A stretch of 12,973 nucleotides of DNA from JAIRTY01 sp050257395. GTDB taxonomy: Bacteria; Actinomycetota; Actinomycetes; Streptosporangiales; Streptosporangiaceae. The position numbers and the translations under genes are program-made. Of this stretch, positions 1-6,627 are shown in pieces. The notes beneath the pieces are model-generated. The model was not told the DNA's origin. It saw nothing but the letters and a program-made list of their open reading frames with translations, and made no database searches. Each line of letters begins with the position of its first letter. Within the stretch, counting starts at the first letter, position 1. Where the stretch lies: positions 1 through 12,973 of the forward strand of contig JBLMWU010000288.1 in the NCBI GenBank assembly GCA_050257395.1, read 5' to 3'.

Positions 1-237
1 CCGGCCTGGCCGCGGAGCGACGCCCCGCCGGCCCGGCCCCGGGAGGACGGCCAGCCGGCCCGGGCGCGCCGCTCGGACGGGTCGGCCCGCACGGACGGTG
101 ACTTCTGGACCCGCGGGCCGGCCGAGCCCGGGCCGCAGGGCGGCGGTGACTTCTGGGACCGCGGCCCCGCCGCGCCGGACGACCCTGAAGACGGCGATTT
201 CTGGAGCCGCGGCAGCCGGGAGGACCGGTACCCGTGA
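1..237 (+). CDS. 3' end of an unidentified gene with a GDFWxRG-repeat tail
   Basis: Frame 1 is open from the left edge to a TGA at 235-237, so this is the last 78 codons of a gene that begins outside the window. The peptide is rich in Pro, Arg, Gly, Asp and Ala and looks disordered. Its clear feature is a motif GDFW-[T/D/S]-RG that occurs three times, at 97-117, 145-165 and 193-213, exactly 48 bases (16 residues) apart; the last copy sits 8 residues from the end. No catalytic motif is visible, so I cannot name the protein; this looks like a C-terminal extension of something larger. The stop overlaps the GTG of the glutaredoxin-like gene (GTGA), which implies co-translation. Coding is supported by the preserved motif and the operon-like overlap, but the frame has no visible start. 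Confidence 0.7.
   Translation, partial: PAWPRSDAPPARPREDGQPARARRSDGSARTDGDFWTRGPAEPGPQGGGDFWDRGPAAPDDPEDGDFWSRGSREDRYP
97..237 (+). repeat. In-frame 48-bp (16-residue) imperfect tandem repeat
   Basis: Three units start at 97, 145 and 193; the third is cut short by the stop codon. Each begins with GDFW, then a variable residue, then RG. The rest of the unit is variable and rich in Pro, Gly, Asp and Glu. Codons differ between copies (GGT GAC against GGC GAT), so the protein motif, not just the DNA, appears to be kept. Confidence 0.75.
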
Positions 238-488
238 CCGCCGCCGAGCCGCGCCACGTGATCACGCTGCTCAGCCGGCCCGGCTGCCACCTGTGCGACG
301 ACGCGCGGCAGGTGATCGCCCGGGTCGCGGCCGACCTGGGCGTGCCCTGGTCCGAGCGGGACATCACCCGGTCCGACGATGATCTGCGCGAGTACGGGGA
401 GATGATCCCGGTCACGCTGATCGACGGCGTCCAGCACGATTTCTGGCGGGTCAGCGAGGCCCGCCTGCGCGCCGCGCTGGCCCGCTGA
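234..488 (+). CDS. Glutaredoxin-like thiol-disulfide protein (DUF836-type)
   Basis: An 84-residue thioredoxin-fold protein. It has a redox CxxC (Cys18-His-Leu-Cys21) after the first strand, and the cis-Pro element at Ile58-Pro59-Val60 that packs against the active site in this fold. The C-terminal part, HDFWRV followed by a helix, matches the small glutaredoxin-like family commonly found next to rex in actinomycetes. It is expected to be a cytoplasmic dithiol reductase; its substrate is unknown. The start is GTG at 234, whose last two bases belong to the TGA of the upstream gene, so translation is probably coupled. It ends 303 bases before rex, and a Rex-controlled promoter lies in between, so it belongs to the upstream transcription unit. 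Family assignment is firm and the physiological role is inference. Confidence 0.88.
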   Translation: MTAAEPRHVITLLSRPGCHLCDDARQVIARVAADLGVPWSERDITRSDDDLREYGEMIPVTLIDGVQHDFWRVSEARLRAALAR

Positions 489-547
489 CCAGCCCCGGCG
501 AGCCAGAGCCCCGCGCTTCCACCTGGACCGCCGGGATCAGCCGGATG

Positions 548-562
548 GGGCGCGGTGCGCCC
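548..562 (+). terminator. Possible weak hairpin terminator after the glutaredoxin-like gene
   Basis: GGGCGC, loop GGT, GCGCCC form a perfect 6-bp stem with a 3-base loop, 60 bases past the glutaredoxin-like stop. There is no T tract, as is usual for actinomycete terminators, and the stem is short, so this could be chance in GC-rich DNA. Confidence 0.3.
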
Positions 563-588
563 AGGCCCGAGCGAGCCGAAGGGCCGCG

Positions 589-646
589 CCGCCGTCTGGA
601 CTGACGAGCGACGAGCGCAGCGAGGAGCGAGGAGGGAAGACGGCGG
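589..646 (+). repeat. Inverted-repeat element with tandem heptamers
   Basis: A perfect 9-bp inverted repeat, CCGCCGTCT (589-597) and AGACGGCGG (638-646), encloses 40 bases of purine-rich DNA. Inside are two tandem heptamer pairs: ACGAGCG at 604-610 and 611-617, then AGCGAGG at 619-625 and 626-632. It lies just upstream of the rex promoter. It may be a dispersed intergenic repeat of the genome, a terminator, or an RNA structure; the sequence alone does not decide. Confidence 0.4.
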
Positions 647-693
647 GCTCCAGCGGTCCGGAGGCGAGCGAGGGCCGGAAAAGGGAGCCGACT

Positions 694-711
694 TTGTGCA
701 TACGTTCACAA
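694..711 (+). promoter_or_regulatory. Rex operator (ROP site)
   Basis: TTGTGCATACGTTCACAA has the TTGTG...CACAA ends and 18-base length of the known Rex operator (consensus close to TTGTGAANNNNTTCACAA). The right half-site TTCACAA is perfect; the left has C where A is usual. It lies 80 bases upstream of rex itself. Rex proteins bind such sites when NADH is low and release them when NADH rises, so this is strong evidence for autoregulation and for control of the hem genes that follow. Confidence 0.88.
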
Positions 712-722
712 GGGCGTACCGT
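694..722 (+). promoter_or_regulatory. Candidate promoter of the rex-hemACD operon
   Basis: A -35-like TTGTGC (694-699) and a -10-like TACCGT (717-722) are separated by 17 bases. The -35 is the left half of the Rex operator, so bound Rex would block the polymerase. Transcription would start near 729, leaving a leader of roughly 60 bases before rex. The boxes match the consensus only in part. Confidence 0.5.
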
Positions 723-791
723 GAAAGTCAGTCACCCGGCGGGCACCGGCGCCCGCGATCCCCTAGCGCGACCACCAGGAGCTCCCGGCGC

Positions 792-1643
792 ATGTCCCGC
801 CGTCCAGTGCCCGGCCACGGCAGTCAGGGCATCCCGGAGGCAACCATTGCCCGCCTCCCGGTCTATCTCCGGGTGCTGTACGCGTGCGCGGAGCAGGGCA
901 TCGCGACCGTGTCCAGCGAGGAGCTGGCGGCCGCGGCGGGCGTCAACTCCGCCAAGCTCCGCAAGGACCTGTCCCACCTGGGGTCCTACGGCACCCGCGG
1001 GGTCGGCTACGACGTTGACTACCTCGTCTACCAGATCTCCCGGGAACTGGGCCTGACCCAGGACTGGCCGGTCGTCATCGTGGGGGCCGGCAACCTCGGC
1101 CGCGCGCTCGCCAACTACGGCGGCTTCGCCTCCCGCGGGTTCCGCATCGCGGCGGTGCTCGACTCGGACCCGGCCATCATCGGCACCGAGGTCGCCGGGC
1201 ACGTGATCGGCAGCGCTGGCCAGATCGAGCAGGTGGTCGCCCGGTACCAGGTCTCGATCGGGGTCATCGCCACCCCCGCGTCCTCCGCGCAGGCGGTCTG
1301 CGACCGGCTGGTCGCCGCCGGGGTGACAAGCATCCTCAACTTCGCGCCTATGGTGCTTAACGTGCCAGCGGGCGTGGACGTGCGTAAGGTCGACCTGTCC
1401 ATCGAATTGCAGATACTCGCCTTCCACGCGCAGCGGAGGTCTGTCGTGCGCGTAGCCCAGGACGGGAAAGCCGCCCGCCGCGCCGCGGCCGAGGGCCGTA
1501 AGACGGCTGCGCCCGGCAACGGGCGGCCGGCCCGGGCAGGCCGGCCGGCGGCCGTCAGCGGGACCGACGGGGCCGCCCAGCCGGCCGTGGCACTCGGCAC
1601 GGCGGACCTCCCGCCCGCCAGCACCCCGGCGGCAGGGTCATGA
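792..1643 (+). CDS. rex: Redox-sensing transcriptional repressor Rex
   Basis: A 283-residue repressor that reads the NADH/NAD+ ratio. A winged-helix DNA-binding domain (about residues 12-85) contains the family signature SAKLRKDLSHLGSYGTRGVGY. A Rossmann domain follows with GAGNLG (98-103) for dinucleotide binding and Asp124 at the end of the second strand. The last part of the core, LSIELQILAFH, is the helix involved in dimer formation in this family. I chose ATG 792 because AGGAG (777-781) lies 10 bases upstream and the operator and promoter are farther up; in-frame starts upstream would run through them. After residue 216 comes a tail of about 67 residues rich in Ala, Pro, Gly and Arg, longer than in the usual 210-260 residue Rex. 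The stop overlaps hemA (ATGA). Confidence 0.95.
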   Translation: MSRRPVPGHGSQGIPEATIARLPVYLRVLYACAEQGIATVSSEELAAAAGVNSAKLRKDLSHLGSYGTRGVGYDVDYLVYQISRELGLTQDWPVVIVGAGNLGRALANYGGFASRGFRIAAVLDSDPAIIGTEVAGHVIGSAGQIEQVVARYQVSIGVIATPASSAQAVCDRLVAAGVTSILNFAPMVLNVPAGVDVRKVDLSIELQILAFHAQRRSVVRVAQDGKAARRAAAEGRKTAAPGNGRPARAGRPAAVSGTDGAAQPAVALGTADLPPASTPAAGS

Positions 1644-2998
1644 GCGTCCTGGTGGTGGGGCTCAGCCACCGCAGCGCGCCAGTCACCACGCTGGAGCGGG
1701 CGGTGGTGAGCGGCGACTCGCTCACCAAGCTGCTGCTCGACACGGCCCAGTCGGAGCACGTCGCGGGCTCGTTCGTGGTGTCCACCTGCAACCGGGTCGA
1801 GGTCTACGCGGAGGTCGGCAAGTTCCACGGCGGCGTGTCCGCCGTGTCCGAGCTGCTGGCCCGCCACTCCGGCATCCCGCTGAGCGAGCTCACCCCGCAC
1901 CTGTACGTGCACTACGAGGACCGCGCCGTCCAGCACCTGCTGGCGGTCGCCTGCGGGCTGGACTCGATGGTCGTCGGCGAGACCCAGATCGTCGGCCAGG
2001 TGCGCCAGGCGCTCGGGCTGGCCCGGCACCGCGGCACCCTCGGCCGCCTGCTCGGCGAGGTCGGGGACCTGGCCCTGCGGGCCGCCAAGCGGGTGCAGGC
2101 CCAGACCGGCATCTCCCGCGCGGGCGGCAACCTGGTCAGCGTGGGGATCACGCTCGCCACCGGCAGCCTGCCCCCGGCCGGGCAGCCTGACCTGGACCGC
2201 CCGCTCACGGGCCAGCGGGTGCTGGTCGTCGGGGCCGGATCCATGAGCGCGCTCGCGGTCGCCACCGCCGACCGGCTCGGCGCCAGCCACATCGCGGTGG
2301 CGAACCGCACCCCGGACCGGGCGCGGCGGCTGGCGTCCTCGGTATCGGGCAGCGTCGCCGACTTCGCCGACCTCACCCCGGCCCTGGCCGACGCGGACCT
2401 GGTCATGTCCTGCACTGGGTCGCCGGGCCTGGTCATCACCGCGGGGATGGCCGCCGCCGCGCTGGGCCGCCGGGCCGACCCGGCCCGGCCGCTGGTCCTG
2501 CTCGACCTGGCGCTGCCCCGCGACGTGGACCCGGACGCGGCGGATCTGCACGGGGTGACCGTGCTGGGCCTGGAGAGCCTCGGGGAGGCCGGCACCGTCC
2601 TGGGCAGCCAGCACGCCGAGGACGTGGCGGCGGTGCGGGCGATCGTGGCCGAGGAGTTCGCGGCCTGGGCGTCCGCGGCGCAGGCGGCCCGGGTGGCGCC
2701 CACCGTGGTAGCGCTGCGGGCCAAGGCGGCCGACGTGGTGGAGGCCGAGCTGGCCCGGCTGGCCGGCAAGCTGGGCCCCCTGGATGACCGGGCGAACCAG
2801 GAGATAGCGGTCGCCATGCGGCGGGTGGTGGACAAGCTGCTGCACGCGCCGACGGTGCGGGTCAAGGAACTGGCCGGGTCACCCGGCGGCGACTCCTACG
2901 AGGCGGCGCTGCGGGTGCTGTTCGACCTCGACCCCGGCACCGTGGAAGCGGTGACCCGGGCCGACGTGGGGCTGGTGCCCGGGCAGGAGGCGCCGTGA
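1640..2998 (+). CDS. hemA: Glutamyl-tRNA reductase
   Basis: The first committed enzyme of C5-pathway tetrapyrrole synthesis: it reduces glutamyl-tRNA(Glu) with NADPH to glutamate-1-semialdehyde. The catalytic domain opens with GLSHRSAPV and carries the nucleophile in STCNRVEVY (Cys50, the usual position); GLDSMVVGETQI is a further family signature. The NADPH domain contains VLVVGAGSMS followed by ANRTPDRA, and the C-terminal helical dimerisation domain carries MRRVVDKLLHAPTVRVKEL. At 452 residues it is slightly longer than the 418 of E. coli, partly because of a Pro-rich linker near 175-190. ATG 1640 overlaps the rex stop and the gene ends in a GTGA overlap with hemC, so it is translated as part of the Rex-controlled operon. 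In this family free heme often lowers the enzyme's stability; nothing in the sequence shows that here. Confidence 0.97.
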   Translation: MSVLVVGLSHRSAPVTTLERAVVSGDSLTKLLLDTAQSEHVAGSFVVSTCNRVEVYAEVGKFHGGVSAVSELLARHSGIPLSELTPHLYVHYEDRAVQHLLAVACGLDSMVVGETQIVGQVRQALGLARHRGTLGRLLGEVGDLALRAAKRVQAQTGISRAGGNLVSVGITLATGSLPPAGQPDLDRPLTGQRVLVVGAGSMSALAVATADRLGASHIAVANRTPDRARRLASSVSGSVADFADLTPALADADLVMSCTGSPGLVITAGMAAAALGRRADPARPLVLLDLALPRDVDPDAADLHGVTVLGLESLGEAGTVLGSQHAEDVAAVRAIVAEEFAAWASAAQAARVAPTVVALRAKAADVVEAELARLAGKLGPLDDRANQEIAVAMRRVVDKLLHAPTVRVKELAGSPGGDSYEAALRVLFDLDPGTVEAVTRADVGLVPGQEAP

Positions 2999-3936
2999 CC
3001 CCGGTACTGCGGCTGGGGACCCGCAAGAGCCCCATGGCGCTGGCCCAGTCCGGCCAGGTGGGTGATTTGATCACCGCGCGGGCCGGGGTGGCGGTGGAAC
3101 TGGTCGGGCTCACCTCGTTCGGTGACGTCAGCCGGGCCAGCCTGGCGCAGATCGGCGGCACCGGGGTCTTCGTGAGCGGGCTGCGGGAGAGCCTGCTGGC
3201 CGGCGAGATCGACCTGGCCGTCCATTCGCTCAAAGACCTGCCCGTCGCCGCCATGCCGGGTATCGCGCTGGCGGCGGTGACCACGCGGGACGACCCGCGG
3301 GACGCGCTGGCCGGGCGGGACGGCGCCAAGCTGGCGGATCTGCCGCCCGGCGCGCAGATCGGCACCGGGTCGCCCCGGCGCGCGGCGCAGCTGCGCCTGC
3401 TGCGCCCGGACGTGCAGCCGGTCCCGGTGCGCGGCAACGCCGGCACCCGGCTGGCCAAGGTGGAGACCGGCGAGCTGGACGCGGTTGTCCTGGCTTATGC
3501 CGGGCTGGCCCGGATCGGCCGGCTGGACGCGGTCAGCGAGATCTTCGACGCCACCGACATGGTGCCCGCGCCGGGCCAGGGCGCGCTCGCGGTGGAGTGC
3601 CGGGCGGACCAGCCGGACCTGATCGGGCTGCTGGCCTGTGTGGACGATCCGGCCACCCGCGCGGCGGTCACCGCGGAACGCGCCGTGCTCGCGGGCCTCC
3701 AGGCGGGGTGCAGCGCCCCGGTCGGCGCGTATGCTGCCGGGACCGGTGTCCTGCACCTGGCCGCGGTCGTCATGGGGGCTGACGGTGAGCCAGCGGTGCG
3801 GGCGGCCGCGAGTGCCCCGGCAGCCGGTGCGGAGCAGCTGGGCCATGACGTCGCCGGCGAGTTGCTGCGCCGCGGTGCCGGGAAATACATGTCCATGTCT
3901 GCCGTACACCGCAGCAACGGGGATGATGCCTTGTGA
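2995..3936 (+). CDS. hemC: Porphobilinogen deaminase (hydroxymethylbilane synthase)
   Basis: Joins four porphobilinogen molecules into linear hydroxymethylbilane in the cytoplasm, building on a dipyrromethane cofactor. All key parts are present in 313 residues, the usual length: LRLGTRKSPMALAQS at the start, the catalytic Asp81 in HSLKDLP, the Arg pair in GSPRRAAQL (128-129), RGNAGTRL (146-153), and the cofactor-anchoring Cys239 in LQAGCSAPVGAYA. The loop reads RGNAGTRL where RGNVxTRL is typical; the Arg and Asn are kept, so this should not matter. The GTG at 2995 overlaps the hemA stop, and hemD starts in its own stop codon (GTGA at 3933). Confidence 0.97.
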   Translation: MTPVLRLGTRKSPMALAQSGQVGDLITARAGVAVELVGLTSFGDVSRASLAQIGGTGVFVSGLRESLLAGEIDLAVHSLKDLPVAAMPGIALAAVTTRDDPRDALAGRDGAKLADLPPGAQIGTGSPRRAAQLRLLRPDVQPVPVRGNAGTRLAKVETGELDAVVLAYAGLARIGRLDAVSEIFDATDMVPAPGQGALAVECRADQPDLIGLLACVDDPATRAAVTAERAVLAGLQAGCSAPVGAYAAGTGVLHLAAVVMGADGEPAVRAAASAPAAGAEQLGHDVAGELLRRGAGKYMSMSAVHRSNGDDAL

Positions 3937-5540
3937 GTCCCACATCCGCGGCCAAGAAGGCCTCCGCGGCCGGCCAGCCCGGGCTGGTCGCCCTGATCGG
4001 CGCCGGCCCGGGCGATGAGAGCCTGCTCACCCGGCGTGCCGCCGACCTGCTGGGCCGCGCCAGCCTGGTGGCCGCCGCGCCGGAACTCGCCGAGCGCCTG
4101 CGGCACCTGCTGCCGGAAGACGCCGTGACGGCTGGCCCGGACGAGCTGGAGGCCGATCCGAAACTGCTGGCCAAGGCGGCCAGGGCGGGCCAGCTCGCGG
4201 TGCTCCTGTGCGAGGACGACCCGATGCTGTTCGGCGGCGCCGCCGCCCAGGCCCAGGTCTGCGCCAAGGCCCGGGTCCCGTTCGAGATCGTGCCGGGCGT
4301 GCCGGCCGCCACCGCCGTGCCGGCCTACGCGGGCATCCCGCTGACCTCCGACACCAGCGGCAGCGTGCGGATCGTGCACGCGGCCGAGATCAGCCGGGTG
4401 TCCCGCGACCCGCAGGCGCCCGGCAGCCTGGTCGTGCTCGGGGCGGAGGCCGCCCCGGTGGACATGGCCAAGATGCTGATCGCGGCCGGCTGGCCGGACA
4501 CCACACCGTTCGCCATCACCTGGAACGGCACCACCACCGAGCAGTACACCGTCACCGGCACGCTGGGCAGTGCCGCCGCCGACCTCAAGGCGGCCGGGGT
4601 GAGCCCGCTGACCGCGACCGGCCCGGCGGTGGCGGTCGTCGGGGACACCGCTGGCGGCCGGGATCTCGCGTGGTTCGAGACCAAGCCGCTGTTCGGCTGG
4701 CGGGTGCTGGTGCCCCGCACCAAGGAGCAGGCGGCCTCGGTGTCCGACCGGCTCCGTTCCTACGGCGCGGTGCCCGAGGAGGTGCCGACCATCGCGGTCG
4801 AGCCGCCGCGCACCCCGCAGCAGATGGAGCGGGCCATCAAGGGCCTGGTCACCGGCAGGTACCAGTGGGTCGCCTTCACCTCGGTCAACGCGGTCAAGGC
4901 GGTCCGCGAGAAGCTCGAGGAGTACGGGCTGGACGCCCGGGCGTTCGCCGGGGTCAAGGTGGCGGCGGTGGGCGAGCAGACCGGCGCCGCCCTGGCCGAC
5001 TTCGGCATCCGGCCCGACCTGGTGCCGGAGGGGGAGCAGTCCGGCGAGGGGCTGGCCGCCGCCTGGCCGCCGTTTGACGACGTGCTCGACCCGATCAACC
5101 GGGTGCTGCTGCCGCGCGCGGACATCGCCACCGAGACCCTGGTCGCCCGGCTCACCGAGCTGGGCTGGGAGGCGGAGGACGTCACCGCGTACCGGACGGT
5201 GCGGGCGGCGCCGCCGCCGGCCCCGGTGCGGGAGGCGATCAAGAGCGGCGGCTTCGACGCGGTCCTGTTCACCTCGTCCTCCACGGTGCGGAACCTGATC
5301 GGCATCGCGGGCAAGCCGCACGCGGTGACGGTGATCGCGGTGATCGGGCCGCAGACCGCCAAGACCGCGGCCGAGTACGGCCTGCGGGTGGACGTGACGG
5401 CACCCCGGGCCTCGGCGACCGCCCTGGTGGACGCGCTGGCCGAGCACGGCGCCGCCATCCGGGAGACGGCGGTGGCCGCGGGCGAGCCGGTCCGCAGGCC
5501 CAGCGAGCGGCGCCGGGGCGCCCGCCGCCGGCTCCGCTAG
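3933..5540 (+). CDS. hemD: Uroporphyrinogen-III synthase fused to a SUMT-like methylase domain
   Basis: A 535-residue fusion typical of actinomycetes. The C-terminal domain (about 254-510) is uroporphyrinogen-III synthase, which inverts ring D and closes hydroxymethylbilane. It shows GWRVLVPRTKEQA, WVAFTSVNAV, VAAVGEQTGAAL, RVLLPRADIATETL, AYRTV, VLFTSSSTVRNL and a final VIGPQTAKTA. The N-terminal domain (about 17-250) has the tetrapyrrole methylase fold: GAGPGD (23-28), PGVPAATAVPAYAGIPLT, TTTEQYTVTGTL and AVAVVGD. However, sites that bind SAM and do chemistry in SUMT look altered: EDDP (94-97) for GGDP, no YDxLV after the first helix, and LGAEAAP for the usual MG loop. Uroporphyrinogen-III methylation by this domain is therefore uncertain. 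The C-terminal end is Arg-rich. GTG 3933 overlaps the hemC stop. Confidence 0.93.
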   Translation: MSPTSAAKKASAAGQPGLVALIGAGPGDESLLTRRAADLLGRASLVAAAPELAERLRHLLPEDAVTAGPDELEADPKLLAKAARAGQLAVLLCEDDPMLFGGAAAQAQVCAKARVPFEIVPGVPAATAVPAYAGIPLTSDTSGSVRIVHAAEISRVSRDPQAPGSLVVLGAEAAPVDMAKMLIAAGWPDTTPFAITWNGTTTEQYTVTGTLGSAAADLKAAGVSPLTATGPAVAVVGDTAGGRDLAWFETKPLFGWRVLVPRTKEQAASVSDRLRSYGAVPEEVPTIAVEPPRTPQQMERAIKGLVTGRYQWVAFTSVNAVKAVREKLEEYGLDARAFAGVKVAAVGEQTGAALADFGIRPDLVPEGEQSGEGLAAAWPPFDDVLDPINRVLLPRADIATETLVARLTELGWEAEDVTAYRTVRAAPPPAPVREAIKSGGFDAVLFTSSSTVRNLIGIAGKPHAVTVIAVIGPQTAKTAAEYGLRVDVTAPRASATALVDALAEHGAAIRETAVAAGEPVRRPSERRRGARRRLR

Positions 5541-5559
5541 CCACGCCCCCGCCTGACGC

Positions 5560-5571
5560 TAGGGTGGAGAA
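5560..5571 (+). promoter_or_regulatory. Possible leaderless promoter of hemB
   Basis: TAGGGT (5560-5565) fits the actinomycete -10 pattern TANNNT and ends 6 bases before the hemB ATG, which would put transcription start at or next to the A of the start codon. No -35 box is recognisable. The alternative is that GGTGG (5563-5567) is a ribosome binding site and hemB is read from the operon; the gap to hemD is only 31 bases. Confidence 0.4.
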
Positions 5572-6549
5572 ATGGCAGCATTCCCGGCAGCCCGCCCCCG
5601 GCGGCTGCGGCGCACCGCGGCCCTGCGGCGGCTGACCGCGCAGACCACGGTCACCCCGTCCGACCTGGTCCTGCCCGTCTTCGTCAAGGAAGGCATCAGC
5701 GAGCCCCAGCCGGTGTCGTCCATGCCCGGCGTGGTCCAGCACACCAGGGACAGCCTGCGCAAGGCGGCCGCTGAGGCGGCCGAGGCCGGGATCGGCGGGC
5801 TGATGCTGTTCGGCATTCCCGCCGTCAAGGACGCCCAGGGCAGCGCCGCCGACGACCCGGCCGGCATCATCCAGGTGGCCCTGCAGGACCTGGCGGCCGA
5901 GGTCGGCGGCGACCTGGTGCTCATCGCGGACCTGTGCCTGTGCGAGTACACCGAGCACGGTCACTGCGGCATCCTGACGGCTGCCGGCGAGGTGGACAAC
6001 GATCCCACCCTGGACCGGTACGCCGCGATCGCGGCCGCCCAGGCGGCGGCCGGGGCGCACGTGGTCGCGCCCAGCGGGATGATGGACGGCCAGGTCGCGG
6101 CCATCCGGGCCGCGCTCGACCAGGCCGGCCGCGCCGACGTGGCGATCTGCGCCTACGCGGTCAAGTACGCGTCCTCCTTCTACGGGCCGTTCCGGGAAGC
6201 CGCCGAAGGCGCGCCCCGGTTCGGCGACCGGGCCGCCTACCAGCAGGACCCCCGGGCCGGGGACGCGCTGCGGGAGATCATGCTCGACGTGGCAGAAGGC
6301 GCTGACATGATCATGGTCAAGCCGGCCCTGCCCTATCTGGACATCGTCGCGCAGGCCGCGGCCGCCGTCCCGGTGCCGGTGGCGGCCTACCAGGTGAGCG
6401 GCGAGTACGCGATGGTCGAGGCGGCCGCCGCGAACGGCTGGCTGGACCGGGACCGGGCCGTGGCCGAGACCCTCACCGGGATCCGCCGGGCAGGCGCCAG
6501 CATCATCCTCACCTACTGGGCGGCCGAGGCGGCCCGGCAGCTGCGGTAG
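5572..6549 (+). CDS. hemB: Delta-aminolevulinic acid dehydratase (porphobilinogen synthase)
   Basis: Condenses two 5-aminolevulinate molecules into porphobilinogen. It has 325 residues, the standard length. The two Schiff-base lysines are Lys198 (in AYAVKYASSFYGPFREA) and Lys250 (in MIMVKPALPYLD). The catalytic zinc site is complete: DLCLCEYTEHGHCG gives Cys122, Cys124 and Cys132, so this is the zinc-dependent, not the aspartate/magnesium-type, enzyme. The Arg-rich N-terminal arm (RPRRLRRTAALRRL) is the segment that builds the octamer in this family, and RPRR-LR-T is its usual start. It follows hemD by 31 bases with a possible promoter of its own, and is followed by two hairpins before the next gene. 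Confidence 0.97.
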   Translation: MAAFPAARPRRLRRTAALRRLTAQTTVTPSDLVLPVFVKEGISEPQPVSSMPGVVQHTRDSLRKAAAEAAEAGIGGLMLFGIPAVKDAQGSAADDPAGIIQVALQDLAAEVGGDLVLIADLCLCEYTEHGHCGILTAAGEVDNDPTLDRYAAIAAAQAAAGAHVVAPSGMMDGQVAAIRAALDQAGRADVAICAYAVKYASSFYGPFREAAEGAPRFGDRAAYQQDPRAGDALREIMLDVAEGADMIMVKPALPYLDIVAQAAAAVPVPVAAYQVSGEYAMVEAAAANGWLDRDRAVAETLTGIRRAGASIILTYWAAEAARQLR

Positions 6550-6556
6550 GGCGGCC

Positions 6557-6575
6557 CGGATCGGTTACCGGTCCG
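6557..6575 (+). terminator. Hairpin 7 bases after the hemB stop
   Basis: CGGATCGG, loop TTA, CCGGTCCG form an 8-bp stem with one G-T wobble. It is well placed as an intrinsic terminator for the rex-hemACDB unit. No T tract follows, which is common in actinomycetes but leaves the call uncertain. Confidence 0.45.
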
Positions 6576-6606
6576 CAACTTCGGTATCGGGTCGGCCTCA
6601 GCTTGG

Positions 6607-6627
6607 GGGGCGGCCCGCGCCCGCCCC
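6607..6627 (+). terminator. Second GC hairpin in the hemB-primase gap
   Basis: GGGGCGG and CCGCCCC form a perfect 7-bp stem around the 7-base loop CCCGCGC. It may add to termination after hemB or shape the leader of the next gene. GC bias makes chance stems likely. Confidence 0.3.

Larger units (their letters stand above)
489..791 (+). other. Intergenic regulatory region between the glutaredoxin-like gene and rex
   Basis: This 303-base gap holds, in order: a small hairpin (548-562), an inverted-repeat element with a purine-rich interior (589-646), the Rex operator (694-711) with an overlapping promoter (694-722), a leader of about 60 bases and the rex ribosome binding site AGGAG (777-781). 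A frame in register with rex stays open through it from GTG 555, but it crosses the operator and promoter, so I do not take it as coding. Confidence 0.7.

Noticed and set aside
257..266. Palindrome CGTGATCACG as an operator
   Set aside because: It lies inside the glutaredoxin-like coding sequence (His-Val-Ile-Thr), and a 10-base palindrome is expected by chance in 13 kb.
98..382. Plus-strand 94-codon frame at the left edge
   Set aside because: Arg/Pro-rich; it conflicts with frame 1 that carries the GDFW repeats and with the glutaredoxin-like gene.
436..450. HDFW in the glutaredoxin-like protein as a fourth copy of the upstream GDFW repeat
   Set aside because: HDxWRV is a normal part of this glutaredoxin-like family, is in another reading frame and does not keep the 48-base period.
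555..791. Upstream in-frame extension of rex from GTG 555
   Set aside because: It would run through the Rex operator, the promoter and the AGGAG before ATG 792, and its peptide lacks similarity to the Rex N-terminus.
1115..2845. Long minus-strand open frame of 576 codons opposite rex and hemA
   Set aside because: Same shadow effect; low-complexity translation and no independent ribosome binding site or motif.
3495..5447. Long minus-strand open frame of 650 codons opposite hemC and hemD
   Set aside because: GC-rich third positions remove stop codons from antisense frames. The peptide is rich in Arg, Gly and His, has no family motif and lies across two firm genes.
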